From Athripsodes cinereus (Eukaryota; Arthropoda; Insecta; Trichoptera; Leptoceridae), in NCBI GenBank assembly GCA_947579605.1, contig OX388314.1:14815982-14879981 (forward strand): DNA of 64,000 nt, given 5' to 3'. The position numbers and the translations under genes are program-made. Position 1 is the stretch's first letter, and every line of letters starts with the position of its first letter. The notes under the pieces are model-generated. The model saw only the letters and a program-made list of their open reading frames with translations. It made no database searches and had not been told where the DNA came from. Positions 12,190 to 23,011 of this stretch are shown here, piece after piece.

Positions 12190-12500
12190 CAGATATAGAT
12201 GATATTCGCTTGCTCCATATTATTATACAATTTGTCATACACGATCGACGATTTCTCTTATTCAACACGGAGTCTTCTTCGAGAATTTTATTCACGTGGT
12301 CAAGTCATGTAATTCTCGAAGGTCCGTACTTTCTCCCACCCCTTCCTTCAGGTAAATACACCCTCTTCGTCATCTTTTCATCATTCTTTCACATGTTCAA
12401 CAATTGCAACCAATTTACATGCATTTTATCCACAAGACTGCTCTCGTATCAACTTATTCTCCTAAAAACATCATTACTCACTCTATCACGTAAGGAAAAT
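12190..12500 (-). mobile_element. Decayed LINE ORF2 C-terminus (family A)
   Basis: Read on the minus strand this gives LRDRVSND, VDKMHVNW, MTKRVYLPEGRGGRK, LDHVNKILEEDSVLNKRNRR and SCMTNC with a few internal stops. These align in order to LRDRVKNE, VDRMRVNK, MAKRIYLSERKGVRK, LDHVDQILKDGRVLSKRNRR and ACMRNC in the fragment at 19626-20110. It is therefore an older inverted relative. The encoded part is the region following reverse transcriptase in a non-LTR retrotransposon polyprotein. Stops replace the Trp of the RT(T/M)W motif and other residues, so it is dead. The open plus-strand frame across the same interval is only the antisense shadow. Confidence 0.8.
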
Positions 12501-12509
12501 AAATTAAAT

Positions 12510-13139
12510 ATCTTCGCTAATTTTGTTAATGTCACATCTGTACTATGCAAGAGTTTATTTTTCAGTTCGATGATTTTCTGCTGATTATGTATTTGAGTAA
12601 AGTCGGGTTTAATAGCTAGTAATATAATATTGTTGTTATTATTATATTATCTTTTGTATGAAATACAACTCCTACAAATCAAAATTTTGGATCGATCGTG
12701 GTGATTCTAATATTGCAGATTATTTTGTATTAGTTTGTTTTATATGGTGGACTAATTCTCAAAGACTGTGAGTAACAAGGGCATAAATAGATTTATACAT
12801 CATATTCAATTTTATATCATTATTCAATTTTTCAATATAAATAGATTTATACGATTCAATTTTACATATTCAATTTTCTTAAAAATGCTTCCCTAATTAA
12901 AGAAGTAAGAAATCAAGAATGATCGCAAACTATTATCAAAAAAGTATTTACTATTATGGGTTCTAACAAATATAAAAGTTCTTATATATTCTATAAATAC
13001 ATTTGAATAAAACTCGAATTAAAATGGTGGATAAAGCCTTTAAAGTTACAAAACAATACTACGAAGCGTAAAAATATTACACTAATATTTATGTAAAAAT
13101 TAGTGTTTACTTAAAGAACAAAAGTAGTTGCATATTTAT
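12510..13139. other. AT-rich, nothing seen
   Basis: This is a mostly A/T stretch with a repeated 'atagatttataca' word near 12788 and 12840. No gene or element is recognised. Confidence 0.4.
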
Positions 13140-14109
13140 GTAGGGGAGGGTCACTATGAAACGGACATTTTTGAGGAAAGTCTTATATCTCGGTTGCATT
13201 TAATTGTTCACGAAAGATAATCATATACTCACCAACTACAAAGCTTACAGCTGTGTTATGCACTAAAGAAAAAATATAAAAAAATCTTTTAGATACTTTA
13301 ACATGTTAAATTCTAAAATTAAAAATATGTCCGTTTCATGGAACGATTACCATGAAACGGACATGGGGTCCCATGGAGCGGACATAGTAATGAAATTACT
13401 GTTTACGATTTTATTGACATTGTATTATTATTTTTATTATTCCGGTTTCTGGTGCAGAAGACAGCAGAAATTAAAATAAAATGTTATGACGTGAAAAAAT
13501 ATTTTTTTAACAACATGTTCAGTGTTCTTTTTACATCACATGTTTCATGTGCCCATATCTGGAATACCTTGCACTTCAACCAATCTTTTTCATTGGCCAC
13601 ATATGATTTACGACTTCCAGGACATGTGCTGCTTCATTTCAGTGCTTTGGATATTGAAGATTCGTTTTTCTTTTCTTTAATATTTTTTTTAATATGAATT
13701 GGACGTCCGTTTCATTGTACTTTTTGGTGTCCGCTTCATGGGACTCAATGAAATTTTAAATAAAGATGTGAAATTTTATAAATCCACATACTATTAAAAC
13801 TATTTTAACTTTTTTATTTACTTAAGATAATGAGTTATCTGAATTTTAAAACAAAAATTGAATTAATAAAAATATTAAAGTTTAATGAACTTGTAACTGT
13901 GTGATAAAAATTTACTTTTGTCTTATGAAAAAATCAAACTTGTGTATCAAGGTCAAATGCAGGAGCAGAACTGTCACACTTCCGTGGTATAATGTATTAG
14001 TAAACGTCTTCAATAAACATCTAACAACATCATGGTAGTTCCATCAGGAGACGAATACCAGCTTCTGTCCGCTTCATGGGACGTCCGTTTCATAGGGACT
14101 CTCCCCTAC
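13140..14109. mobile_element. DNA transposon remnant with 27-bp inverted ends
   Basis: 13140-13166 and 14083-14109 are inverted repeats matching at 25 of 27 positions. Both start gtaggggag and end ctatgaaacggac. The subterminal word catgaaacggac (or its complement) recurs inside: an exact 14-bp-arm hairpin at 13329-13364, further copies at about 13370 and 13706-13735, and near 14065-14095. A broken zinc-finger-like coding relic lies on the minus strand at 13527-13667. I see no clear target duplication. This looks like an internally deleted cut-and-paste element. Confidence 0.75.
13527..13667 (-). pseudogene. Relic of a transposase C-terminal zinc finger
   Basis: The minus-strand reading contains CPGSRKSYVANEKDWLKC followed by KVFQIWAHETC. 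The DWL-K-C, W-A-H-E-x-C pattern is like the PHD-like cysteine/histidine finger that often ends pogo/Tigger-type DDE transposases in insects. One expected cysteine (third after the DWLKC Cys) is Phe here, and a TGA interrupts the frame upstream. It lies inside the inverted-repeat element at 13140-14109, as expected for the 3' end of its former transposase. No DDE core is seen. The family assignment is inference from the pattern. Confidence 0.4.
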
Positions 14110-15229
14110 AGAAGAAATATTAGGTTTTTAAAAAAATAAAAGATATTTTGTGGCATTGCATAGTCGCCCTTTTTCCATTCATTCACATATTTTTCTTGAT
14201 CCGAATTAATCAACAATTTATCAATCGAGAGATCCACGAACAAAGTGATTTCTTGGAATCGACGACTATTTATTTATTAACCTTGTATACCCACAAACAA
14301 ATAATAGAAAACCTAAGAAGATAATCTTCCAAGTTTGTGCGATTTGTAATTTGTGCAAAGTTCTTTTATTCTTAGTATACTGTACTTTGTTCATATAACG
14401 CAGAGTCTAATCTACTAATACTACTATCTGTTACTTATGGAGTAACTAGCAGGCTACATGTAGGTACTAAATGTTAATAATTTCATACTCCCTGGATACA
14501 CCGCGAGAAAAATTGAAGCTTTTATGTGCTATTGAATGGGGAAAAGTAGATATTATTTTAAAACAAAAGTTTAACTATTTCTTTAGCTTTATATTTTTTA
14601 ATTAATTTATTTGAGGTAAGTTTGAAAAAAATGTGGCTTTGCGATAAACTCGTCTTTTTTTATAATATCTAAATATATTTTTGTGTAGAATTGCATGCAA
14701 TCAATGTATAGAAAAGAAAAAATAAAAAGGTCAAAAACACTAGTAGGTAGCATTGCATTTAAAATACAAATTTTGAGTGTTCACAATATAGTTGGTTTTC
14801 TGATTCTCTTCCTACAAATGTATATTACATTTATTGGGGATACATAATATTATTAGTTTATAAGATCGATCTTCAGAAATTATTAAAAAATATTATTTCC
14901 GGTTGGTAAATTAAAAAGAATCACACTGAGTTCGTGGAGATATCTTATTATTGAAATTAAGGATTCATTATTTATTATATATATCAGAATAATTTATTCA
15001 ATTACTGAACTTTTTTTGTAATTAATCAACCGTATGTCTCATACAATTCACAACAGGTGAATTAGATATCTACATAAGTGCGGTTTGGTTTTTTAGCCAA
15101 CAAAATAATGACGTAGTTGGGTGACATTGGAAGAAAATATTTTTTTGTTTTCTTTGTGAAAGTAGATGATGAAAAGTGGGAATCTGAAAAAAACATAGAG
15201 ACAGGTGTACAAAAACATAGAGCTATACA
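14110..15229. other. AT-rich, no gene
   Basis: No recognisable ORF. The plus frame from about 15117 that runs into the next element is interrupted by the MITE insertion and shows no domain. Confidence 0.35.
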
Positions 15230-15237
15230 CTCTATCT

Positions 15238-15422
15238 CAGTGGATTCCAAAGTTGACTGGGCTCCGACCCATCTAGGAAAAGTTTCCAATCTTGGGACCC
15301 GCCTTCTAACTTTTTTCTCCAAACATTGCTCCAACAACATTTTTTTATTCATGTCTTATACGGTGGTGAATCGTCCATTAGAACCCACTGGTGGGTCGCG
15401 ACCCAAAGTTTGGGAAATACTG
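15238..15422. mobile_element. hAT-type MITE with perfect 8-bp TSD
   Basis: The element starts cagtggattccaaagt and ends actttgggtcgcgaccc-like when reverse-complemented (rc of the right end: cagtatttcccaaacttt). CAG...CTG termini and an 8-bp target duplication are the hAT superfamily signature. The target site ctctatct is present exactly at 15230-15237 and 15423-15430. At 185 bp there is no room for a transposase, so it is non-autonomous. The interior carries an inverted gggtcgcgaccc core near the right end. Confidence 0.9.
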
Positions 15423-15487
15423 CTCTATCTAAATGTCAGAGCTAAAATGCGACATCATTTCATTCATTTTGAGCACATATCTATAAA

Positions 15488-15770
15488 GGGAAATTTCACG
15501 AGCATTTTTTTGTCTGAAATTGTTAAATAAATTATGGTGTCCTTGTGAGGGTGGATTTCAGTATGCAGAACACATTATTTGGGAGTGTGAACTGATGTCA
15601 GGGGTCAGAGATACAATGATTGGAGAAACATGGCTACTCCCAGGTATGTGCGGTTTAAGGAAGCAATTCTTAATGCTGCCAATTTAAAGTGCTTCAATGC
15701 TTTTGTGGAAGCATGTAAATCAAAATGGGACGATCTCCGTCGACCTAAACTACTTCTTGAGAATTTGTGA
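15488..15770 (+). mobile_element. LINE ORF2 C-terminal relic with CCHC-like tail
   Basis: The reading contains LNKLWCPCEGGFQYAEHIIW followed by ECELMS, a C-x-C...H...C arrangement found after RNase H in many insect LINEs. After a frameshift it continues ATPRYVRFKEAILNAANLKC ... KSKWDDLRRPKLLLENL and a stop at 15768-15770. It is 5'-truncated and frameshifted. The hAT MITE just upstream has split neighbouring sequence. The clade is not determined; I-, R1- or Jockey-like are all possible. Confidence 0.7.
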
Positions 15771-17304
15771 GTGATGTACAATCTGAGCCTCTGAACACCT
15801 TTTTGGTTTGTCAACTTCTCTTATTGGAGTAGGTAACTGTTCCCATAACGACACTACTTGGACCAATTTCACCACATTTCATTATCATTAAATCGTGGAA
15901 AAGATTCATTATATCATAAAAATGTTTATCGATTATTCGTAAGAACACAAAATGTACGATAAATATTTGATGTTAACATTATTCCTCAATATAAGAAGTT
16001 GTTATTTGTAATATTATGATAAATAAAACACAATTTTGGACACATTACTTTATTTTGAACATGAAAATGTACACCGACATAAAATTTACCGATCCTTTTA
16101 AGATAATTTCGTTATACTTACTAACTGTATCATAAAATTATAGGTAAGTAGTTGGGTATACGATATTTGGCTTGTCCAGATATGACCTGTTACAGCGATA
16201 GCTTGTACAATATTTTGTGAACTAGAATCGCAAAAAAAATTGTATAATGTTTGACTTTAGACAGGTCGTAAAAAAATAGATAGCCTTATATATTATTAAA
16301 AAAACACTGACTAAATTAAAGATAACACTCTTTTTACGGAGACGTGATAATACGGTCAATGTTGTTTTATAATATATTATAATATCGATGTTTTAGAAAA
16401 CAAGTATTTTTTCAAAATAATAATTAACAAAATCTTCATAAGTATCTTTCAACATAAAATACATATAATAAATATTATCATAAAAAGATGAGCCAAACAG
16501 CATGCTCATTGCATGTTAAAATCGCCTCCAGTTATTCTAAATAACACACAATATTAATATAATTATGTTTCTGTTTCTATCAAAACCATTGCAGTAACTC
16601 TCATAAGTGGTGAAATCAGAAGACACTAACTGCATGTATAGAATGATAATAATAATAATCTGGACAATTTATTTAGCGCCGTTTTGTTGTACAAACCACC
16701 GCAAGCGCGCATTTTCAGTTTTCTTTTTATTTATTTATTGTTATTATCAAATTTTAATATATTTTATAATTTTAATTTAACTATTAAAAAATTGAACGCA
16801 TTTGTAATTAACACAAATTTGAAATAAGAAACAATTATACCTATATGAGTTCCAATTGTAGGTATTATTATTTGTAACAAATTATATCCACTGGTTCATT
16901 TGTTTTTAAATTTGTAATTTTTAATTAGTTTTAAAATAATGTAACACTCAAAAAACAATTATCTTTATAAAACTATTGAAACTAAAAACACTGTATAATT
17001 TTATTTTTATTTTGAATCCTTATAAGATAATATTTTAATTTTAAAAAATGAGACGTCAGAGGTTTCAGGCAGCCACTATGAGCGCCATCCACCGACAACA
17101 TATTGATCATCCTTTAGTGATTTAAAGATTTAAAATAAGTGTATGGAAAAACTCGTAAATGATTTTTTTCTATTTATACCATCTCAGAATTTTGCTCAAG
17201 TACGATAATCAATAGTATAATATTGTATATAATAAACACGCAAGTCATTCTCTTATCGCTAATAAAAATTAAGATATTTATGATGGGTGGCGAACATAAT
17301 CCTT
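15771..17304. other. AT-rich, no gene
   Basis: There are no credible ORFs. A short GC-richer patch at 16676-16710 (tagcgccgtt, ccgcaagcgcgc) is isolated and unassigned. Confidence 0.35.
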
Positions 17305-17447
17305 GACTTTTTTTTAATAAAGATGTATTTGGATTTTTGTTTTAAACCTTATACACCTTTCACAGAAAGCTTAAGGCTTGTGTTGTGAAACGGGAGTTTG
17401 CCGGCATCTGGGATCGAACCGCGCACCTCTTGTTCCTGAGGCCACTA
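17305..17447 (-). mobile_element. tRNA-derived SINE, truncated copy
   Basis: This is the reverse complement of the SINE at 10989-11163. It carries aaccttatacacctttcac, a B box complement gggatcgaacc at about 17410, and an A-tail complement (t-run at about 17308-17317). The tRNA-like 5' end is cut off where the MITE at 17448 begins, so the A-box region is missing. The MITE must have inserted into, or recombined with, this SINE. Confidence 0.7.
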
Positions 17448-17833
17448 CGTCCCTCTTCTGACTAACTGTCGTATTTGACATTTTTAGCGAAATCGAGTTA
17501 TGATCACCAATGTGTATTTATAATATGTGCCCTGCATGTTCTCACTGAAGATCACACCTGTAACTGTCATCGTTATCCTGGAAAAGCTTTCTGATGTGCT
17601 GTCGTATTTACAAATTATTCTAAATAAAATGTGTTGCATATACTAATTCCTCAAAATTTTATCACAAAAATGTTTCTGAGATATATAAGAATAGGTACAA
17701 ATAAAATAATATTACATATTTATACTGTATCATATGACTAGAAGAGACGAAAATATGCACGGCAAAACACTAAAAACGCTCTCCTGAACAATTTACATTT
17801 AGGCAGATACGACAGTTAGTCAGAAGAGGGACG
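17448..17833. mobile_element. MITE with perfect 27-bp terminal inverted repeats
   Basis: 17448-17474 (starting cgtccctcttctgact) is the exact reverse complement of 17807-17833. The 386-bp interior is non-coding. Perfect arms suggest a fairly recent insertion. I find no unambiguous target duplication; the left flank is SINE sequence and the right flank is acttgtttg. The superfamily is unassigned. Confidence 0.85.
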
Positions 17834-19612
17834 ACTTGTTTGATGTTTTATATGGGCTATTTTAAGAATTACTACATAAAATAATCGAAAATTTACAAAA
17901 AGGAAGTTGTATTTTTGTTGGGAACTTCATGGTACTGTGTGTGAATAAGGGTGCTTTTAAGACCATACTTAAATTCATAATATTAATATATTTATTTACT
18001 TTGGTGCCCATGTTATTTTGTGCATCGATGTTAGTAAATGTTATAAAGAGCCATTCATTTAATTCAACAGATAGAATAGGTACAATTATTATTTTCCTCA
18101 TCATATTATCTCATTAAAGACTCCCCATAGTTCAACAGTTGAACCCAATAACAATAATATATAAAATGTTTTGCGCTCTGCGTAGGATAATGAGGCGGAC
18201 TTAAATTACTAGAAATATTAAATAGCAGTGATTTTATGTAAAATAACATGGTACTAAATATAAAAAAAAACAAAGATTTGAAGATGAAATTATTTGATTA
18301 TCCAGCTTAACCATTTATTTTATAGGATACCTACATTTTGTAAATAATTTACTGTTACTGTATAGTCCTATACGAGTACTCGTAGTTTGATTCACGTTTT
18401 TATTTTGCTTCTTTACTGTGTTCTATTTTTTGCTCTTTATTCTTCTATTTATTTATTTTTTGTTCAACTCTATTCCATTTCTTTCTGTTGAATAACAAAT
18501 CTTTTTCTGTCCTGTTTCAGACTTGTATTATTTCACTTTGCTTATTTTATCATTGTCTATTGTTGTAATGGTCTTTGGTGGCTGTGTAAGATTATGGATG
18601 CAATTAAGATACACCATAGGAGCATAAATTTATATGTGTTGTTTTAAAATGCAGACGAATGGAATTATCCCTCAAAACATGAGCTCTGCTTAATTTAGAT
18701 GGAATAATTGTGTATTATTTTGTTGATAAAAATTGTGTAGGTATAATATATAAAAAATTAATGTGTTCCTTAATGCATATAATAAACATATTAGATTTGA
18801 ATAAAAAAAATGTTTGAAATTACATATAGCTGAGTATTGAAGAAATCATTATAAAATTTAATAGATAAATGTATAACAGGTGTTTCTTAAAATATATTAA
18901 GTATTAGACTGAAAATAGCTTGTTTAAAATAACAGTGAAATTATTTCGCAACCAGATTTAAACTTTTAATTGCGTTTAATATTATTATTGCTGCTTTTAC
19001 CCAGCGAACAAATAATAAGTAAAACAAAATGCGCAGCTCAACAAACGACGTGGATACAAATCTATGATAAAACAAAACAGTGTGTGGACGCGTGTTCGTG
19101 TCTTGTGCCCATTATTCACCTAGTTTTGACAGCATCTCGATCAAAGGCGCGAAAACAAATGGCTAGAGTAAAGCGCGAATCAATTGTTTTTGTTTTTCTT
19201 TGCTCGTTTGTTTGGTTTAGGTGTGAAACAAGCGATATTATTAAATGTGATATATATTTTCTATGTAATGACATCACATCACAAAAATATTAGCGTTATT
19301 TTTGGAGTAACTTTATACTTAGAATCTAAAGATGTTTGTCACTTGTTTACTTGTAAGTATTTTAAATATGCAAAGGTTTGCATATTATGAACACGAAAAT
19401 GAAATATTATTAATTACGATATTGTATCTTTATGCGCCCTTGAGATGGATACTCCATTAAACGGCTTCGAATACATTAAGAAAAAAACTAAACACTTCAA
19501 GATCTGTTCTTGAAGCTATAGTTTAGGTATGTAAGGCAATATTTGTGGGTTGTTCAATAATTATACGTATTTTTATTCAGCAAGCCAGGCGTATGCTTAT
19601 TTTAAGTAAGTG
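17834..19612. other. AT-rich, no confirmed gene
   Basis: 18380-18620 is strongly T-biased on the plus strand, like a LINE 3' UTR. 19000-19260 is less AT-rich with several CG-containing words (gacgcgtgttcgtg, aaaggcgcg) and a 107-codon frame at 18970-19293 without any domain. Neither can be assigned. Confidence 0.3.
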
Positions 19613-19625
19613 CCTATAGATAACA

Positions 19626-20110
19626 CTTACGTATGCAAGCGAGACATGGACGTGGCTGAAGAAGGACGAAAGTGGAATAAATGCAGTGGAGATGCGATCG
19701 TTGAGAAGAATGGTTGGTAAAACGCTGCGTGATAGAGTGAAGAATGAGGATATTAGAAGAATGAGCGGATGCAAGAGGAGTGTTGTGGACAGAATGCGCG
19801 TGAATAAACTACGGTGGTTTGGACACGTTGAACGAATGAACGAAGTAAGAATGGCAAAGAGGATATACTTGTCTGAAAGAAAGGGTGTGAGGAAGCGCGG
19901 ACGTCCGAGGACCACGTGGCTTGATCACGTGGATCAAATTCTCAAGGACGGCCGCGTGTTGAGTAAGAGGAATCGACGTGCGTGTATGAGAAACTGTATG
20001 AATGTGGAGGAAGCGAAGGAAGTGTGTAAAGATAGATCTGTGTGGCGTTCCGTTCTCTCTGCCTACCCCACTTGGGATACAGCGTGAGAGTATAGTATAG
20101 TATAGTATAG
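19626..20110 (+). mobile_element. 5'-truncated LINE insertion (family A) with 13-bp TSD
   Basis: The insertion is bracketed by cctatagataaca at 19613-19625 and 20111-20123 and ends in a (tatag)n tail. It carries the C-terminal part of a non-LTR retrotransposon ORF2 (reverse transcriptase tail and downstream region). The frame is open from the junction to TGA at about 20085-20087 and reads TYASETWTWLKKDESGINAV, then LRRMVGKTLRDRVKNEDIRR, LRWFGHVERM, RKRGRPRTTWLDHV and ending SVLSAYPTWDTA. The YxSETW and GRPRTTWxDHV words are typical of LINE RT C-termini. The frame has no stop over about 155 codons, so this copy is young. It lacks the RT catalytic core and cannot be autonomous. Related copies lie at 12190-12500 (minus) and 48100-48345 (plus). 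Confidence 0.92.
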
Positions 20111-20123
20111 CCTATAGATAACA

Positions 20124-20840
20124 ATAAATTATCGAACAAAAACCACAATGATTTATGTAAATGGATGCAGTATACTACTTTATGATGAAATAACACAACT
20201 GCAGAGTGGAAAATTATGACAGGTACGCGTGTAACGCATTAATAAACAGAAAGTAGGTTTGATGTGCCTTATTATCTATGAAGAACAAATAATAAAGATC
20301 CCAATTACTGACTTTGCAAAACTGGAACAAGCAGCAATCTAGGAAATGGCCAAAGTAATGCACTCTCAACATATTAGAAATAATAAGCGAGCAATATAAA
20401 AACAATAACAACAAGACTGTGTATAAGTATTGCAGATAGAAGGAGTATGCATGAGTTGCACTTAATAGACAATAGTTTGTTGTGAGTACACGATGCGAAA
20501 GGTAACTTCATTATAACAACTACATTGCATATTGTACACAAGTACTTACCGTTGTATTTACAATGTATGTGTATATATAAAATGTATGTAGAATAGTTTT
20601 GTTACTATCTAATTTACATTTATAACACAACAGGTGAGGTGTACATCTGCATAGATAAGCAAGGTTCTCATCGTCTCACAGCCACGATTGGGCTTATTAC
20701 ATTAGCAGAGAGTCTAATGCAACAGATTATAGACTCGTGCTATGTGTTATCACCACCAGGGATCTAGTGCAAAGGTAAAGAAGACATGTTAAAAGGTTTT
20801 AACATCTTTTACCACATATTCCATGTTGTTGTACCTGCAT
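20124..20840. other. Spacer between two LINE insertions
   Basis: There is no gene. It contains a 9-bp-arm hairpin, atgttaaaa gg ttttaacat, at about 20788-20807. A GC-richer patch (20680-20770) is unassigned. Confidence 0.35.
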
Positions 20841-20857
20841 ATTATTATTATCAGTCT

Positions 20858-21329
20858 CTCTCTCTCTCTCTCCCTGGGCAATTATTAATCCCACATGATG
20901 GTGGGGTCTGCCATTTTTGTCTTTCGCCGCCACTCGGCTCTATTCTGTGAGTCCTCCGGGGAAGCTCCGCAGTCTCTCATGTCTTGCTTCACAACCTCGC
21001 GCCACCTCCGCTTGGGTCTTCCTCGGGATCTACTACCAGGGGCAACCAATGACTGTGCCCTGTTACCTATGTATTCGGGAGGTCTTCTACTCACATGCCC
21101 GTACCACCGTAATCTGCTTTCCTGAATTTTGTCGGATACGTCACGTACACCTAGACTTCCACGTATGTACGTATTACGGATTCTGTCTAGCCTGGTGACG
21201 CCGCACATCCATCTCAACATTTTCATTTCAGCTGTTTGGACAGCACGGACATGTCTCAAAGAGGTATTCCAGGTTTCTGATCCGTAAGTAAGTACAGGCC
21301 GGATAACGCTTTTGTATATAAGACCCTTT
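20858..21329 (-). mobile_element. 5'-truncated LINE insertion (family B) with 17-bp TSD
   Basis: The direct repeat attattattatcagtct is exact at 20841-20857 and 21330-21346. The minus-strand reading starts GLIYKSVIRPVLTYGSETWN and continues LRHVRAVQTAEMKMLRWMCG, DRIRNTYIRGSLGV, ESRLRWYGHVSRR, SRGRPKRRWREVV and ends ADPTIMWD at a stop (about 20885-20893). The 3' UTR is only about 30 bp and ends in (ga)n. This is the RT C-terminal region of an RTE-like non-LTR element. The frame is open throughout, so the insertion is young but has lost the 5' end. A 54-bp insertion of the same family lies at 26861-26914. Confidence 0.92.
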
Positions 21330-21346
21330 ATTATTATTATCAGTCT

Positions 21347-22850
21347 ATTTAATACATATCGGATCTAGTACAAAATACTAAAGATATCTCGCGATAAGTT
21401 GCGTTATTTAAAAAGCGTTAATCTGAAGGTTGTATTTAGATTAGCAAATTATTAAGGAAACTGTGAGAGACTGATTACGGTAAGAACAAATTATTTCAAA
21501 ATAGTTCACGCCCTTGAAAAAATCAAAAGATTCATATCAGAGTAACTATTATGATTCCGTGTTTTATCATATTATAATTATATGACTTATTTTAAAACGT
21601 TGAGAGTATTTTATTGATTCCAACCGGAAAAGCTTTTCTGTGAGTTATTCTTTAGTATAATAGTGTTTACCGTAGATACATACTTTAGTAAGTATGAAAT
21701 ATTTAAAACAAGCTTAATTTGTTAAAGACGGCAGACGTTGAAGGAAAATATTGAATTCAATTTAATTCAATTGATTTTTATGATAATTCATTTGATAATT
21801 AATCAATATAACGATAGAAGAGAAGTTGGTCGATATTATTGATAAAGTCTCCATGTGAGTTGCTACACCTATTCAGGTTAATCATGTCACAAATTTCAAA
21901 AATGCAGGTGGAATCCTGGAGCCTTGAAGTGGAGATCATGGAAAAAAGAAAAGAAGATAGTGGAGTCCTAAACAGACAAGTAATTTGTAATAGGTTGCTG
22001 TATTGTTATATTTTCACTTCAAGAGCACTTTACAATATCTAAGATTAATTAATATCCACGTCCATTATTGTAGTTAGTATTGATTAAAAATTGTCACTAG
22101 AAACAAACTAAGGCTGGCGATGTTGCTCAGATTATTGGAAAAAATGAGATCACGATCCTTGAGTTCAAAAAACATTTAAGAATTTTAAAGAGGTAGTCAA
22201 CAAATGGATAATGAACACTAGCCACCGTAAAAACATGACCTCTTCATTTACACCTTTTTTTTATTAATTACTTATCACCATGAGGAAATTCATCAAATTG
22301 TACATCATTTACATTGTTGATTTTAATGGTGCACTTACATACATTGAGACATCAGCTGTATCTCTGACATGTTGTTTACTGCCTCACTTCGGTGAGTTGG
22401 TAGTGGCTATTACATGTCGGTGAGTGATACCATTTCCATAATGATTTTATTATTGTCTTATTGAGTGGTGTTGACTGAGAGAACTACTATGTATGTATGT
22501 AATGCAATGTGGAGACGGGTGGTGATTGCTCGCGTGAGCCACTCATATTGAATATATCAAACAAGAAAATGACACGAAGTGACAATAATAACACGTACAA
22601 CGATTTCATGACCAGCACGTGAATTTAAATAAATTGGTATAATGGTCTCGTGTGAACTGGACTGAGTGTTAAACTGAGATTAACCTAATAATATGGATAT
22701 ATAACAGAAATAAGATGCACGTTCGATTATATTAAATTTTCAATGAGAATTGTACAATATTAACATTTTTAACATTTGAGAGGAAGATTCATAAAATATT
22801 ATCGACTAAATATCATGGTACGACTCAAGAACTATAACTAAAAAAGTCAC
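21347..22850. other. AT-rich, no gene
   Basis: The frame 21839-22042 has no recognisable motif. A small cctcacttcggtgag hairpin lies at about 22382-22397. Nothing else is supported. Confidence 0.35.
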
Positions 22851-22916
22851 CTTTTCTAGCCTGATGATGAGAGCGGAAGCTCTTGAAAGCCGACTCGCGT
22901 TCAATAAAAAGTCACT
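22851..22916 (+). ncRNA. Hammerhead-ribozyme-like motif (Penelope-type)
   Basis: The core CTGATGA (22861-22867) is followed by a stem-loop gagagc-ggaa-gctctt (22869-22884) and then GAAA (22885-22888). A15.1 and G15.2 can pair with C and T at 22894-22895 across a ccga loop, putting a CTC cleavage triplet at 22894-22896. Just outside, g-c at 22897-22898 can pair with gc at 22859-22860, and ctttt (22851-22855) can pair with aaaag (22907-22911) as an outer stem I. This matches the minimal type I layout with a very short stem III that is known from Penelope-like retroelements. One extra base (t22868) sits between CTGATGA and stem II, so it may be inactive. Downstream 'aataaaa' and 'tgttttattt' fit a retroelement terminal repeat. 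No Penelope RT is in the window. Confidence 0.45.
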
Positions 22917-22969
22917 GTGGATATACTATAAATGAGTGTTTTATTTATAATTAATTCATTATGGTATGA

Positions 22970-23011
22970 CCAAATTGTCACGTAAACGGATACATAGGAG
23001 TGCTTGGACTT
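22970..23011 (+). repeat. Short dispersed repeat, copy 2
   Basis: It matches 7328-7369 (cacgtaaacggatacatagg then agtgcttggact). It follows the hammerhead-like region by about 55 bp, so it may belong to the same element end. Confidence 0.55.

Noticed and set aside
12210..12584. 124-codon plus-strand gene
   Set aside because: It is the antisense shadow of a LINE fragment that reads clearly on the minus strand.
18970..19293. 107-codon gene in a locally less AT-rich patch
   Set aside because: No domain, no homologous words elsewhere in the window, and no splice or promoter context.
19577..19915. 112-codon minus-strand gene
   Set aside because: Antisense of the family A LINE ORF, which carries the recognisable motifs.
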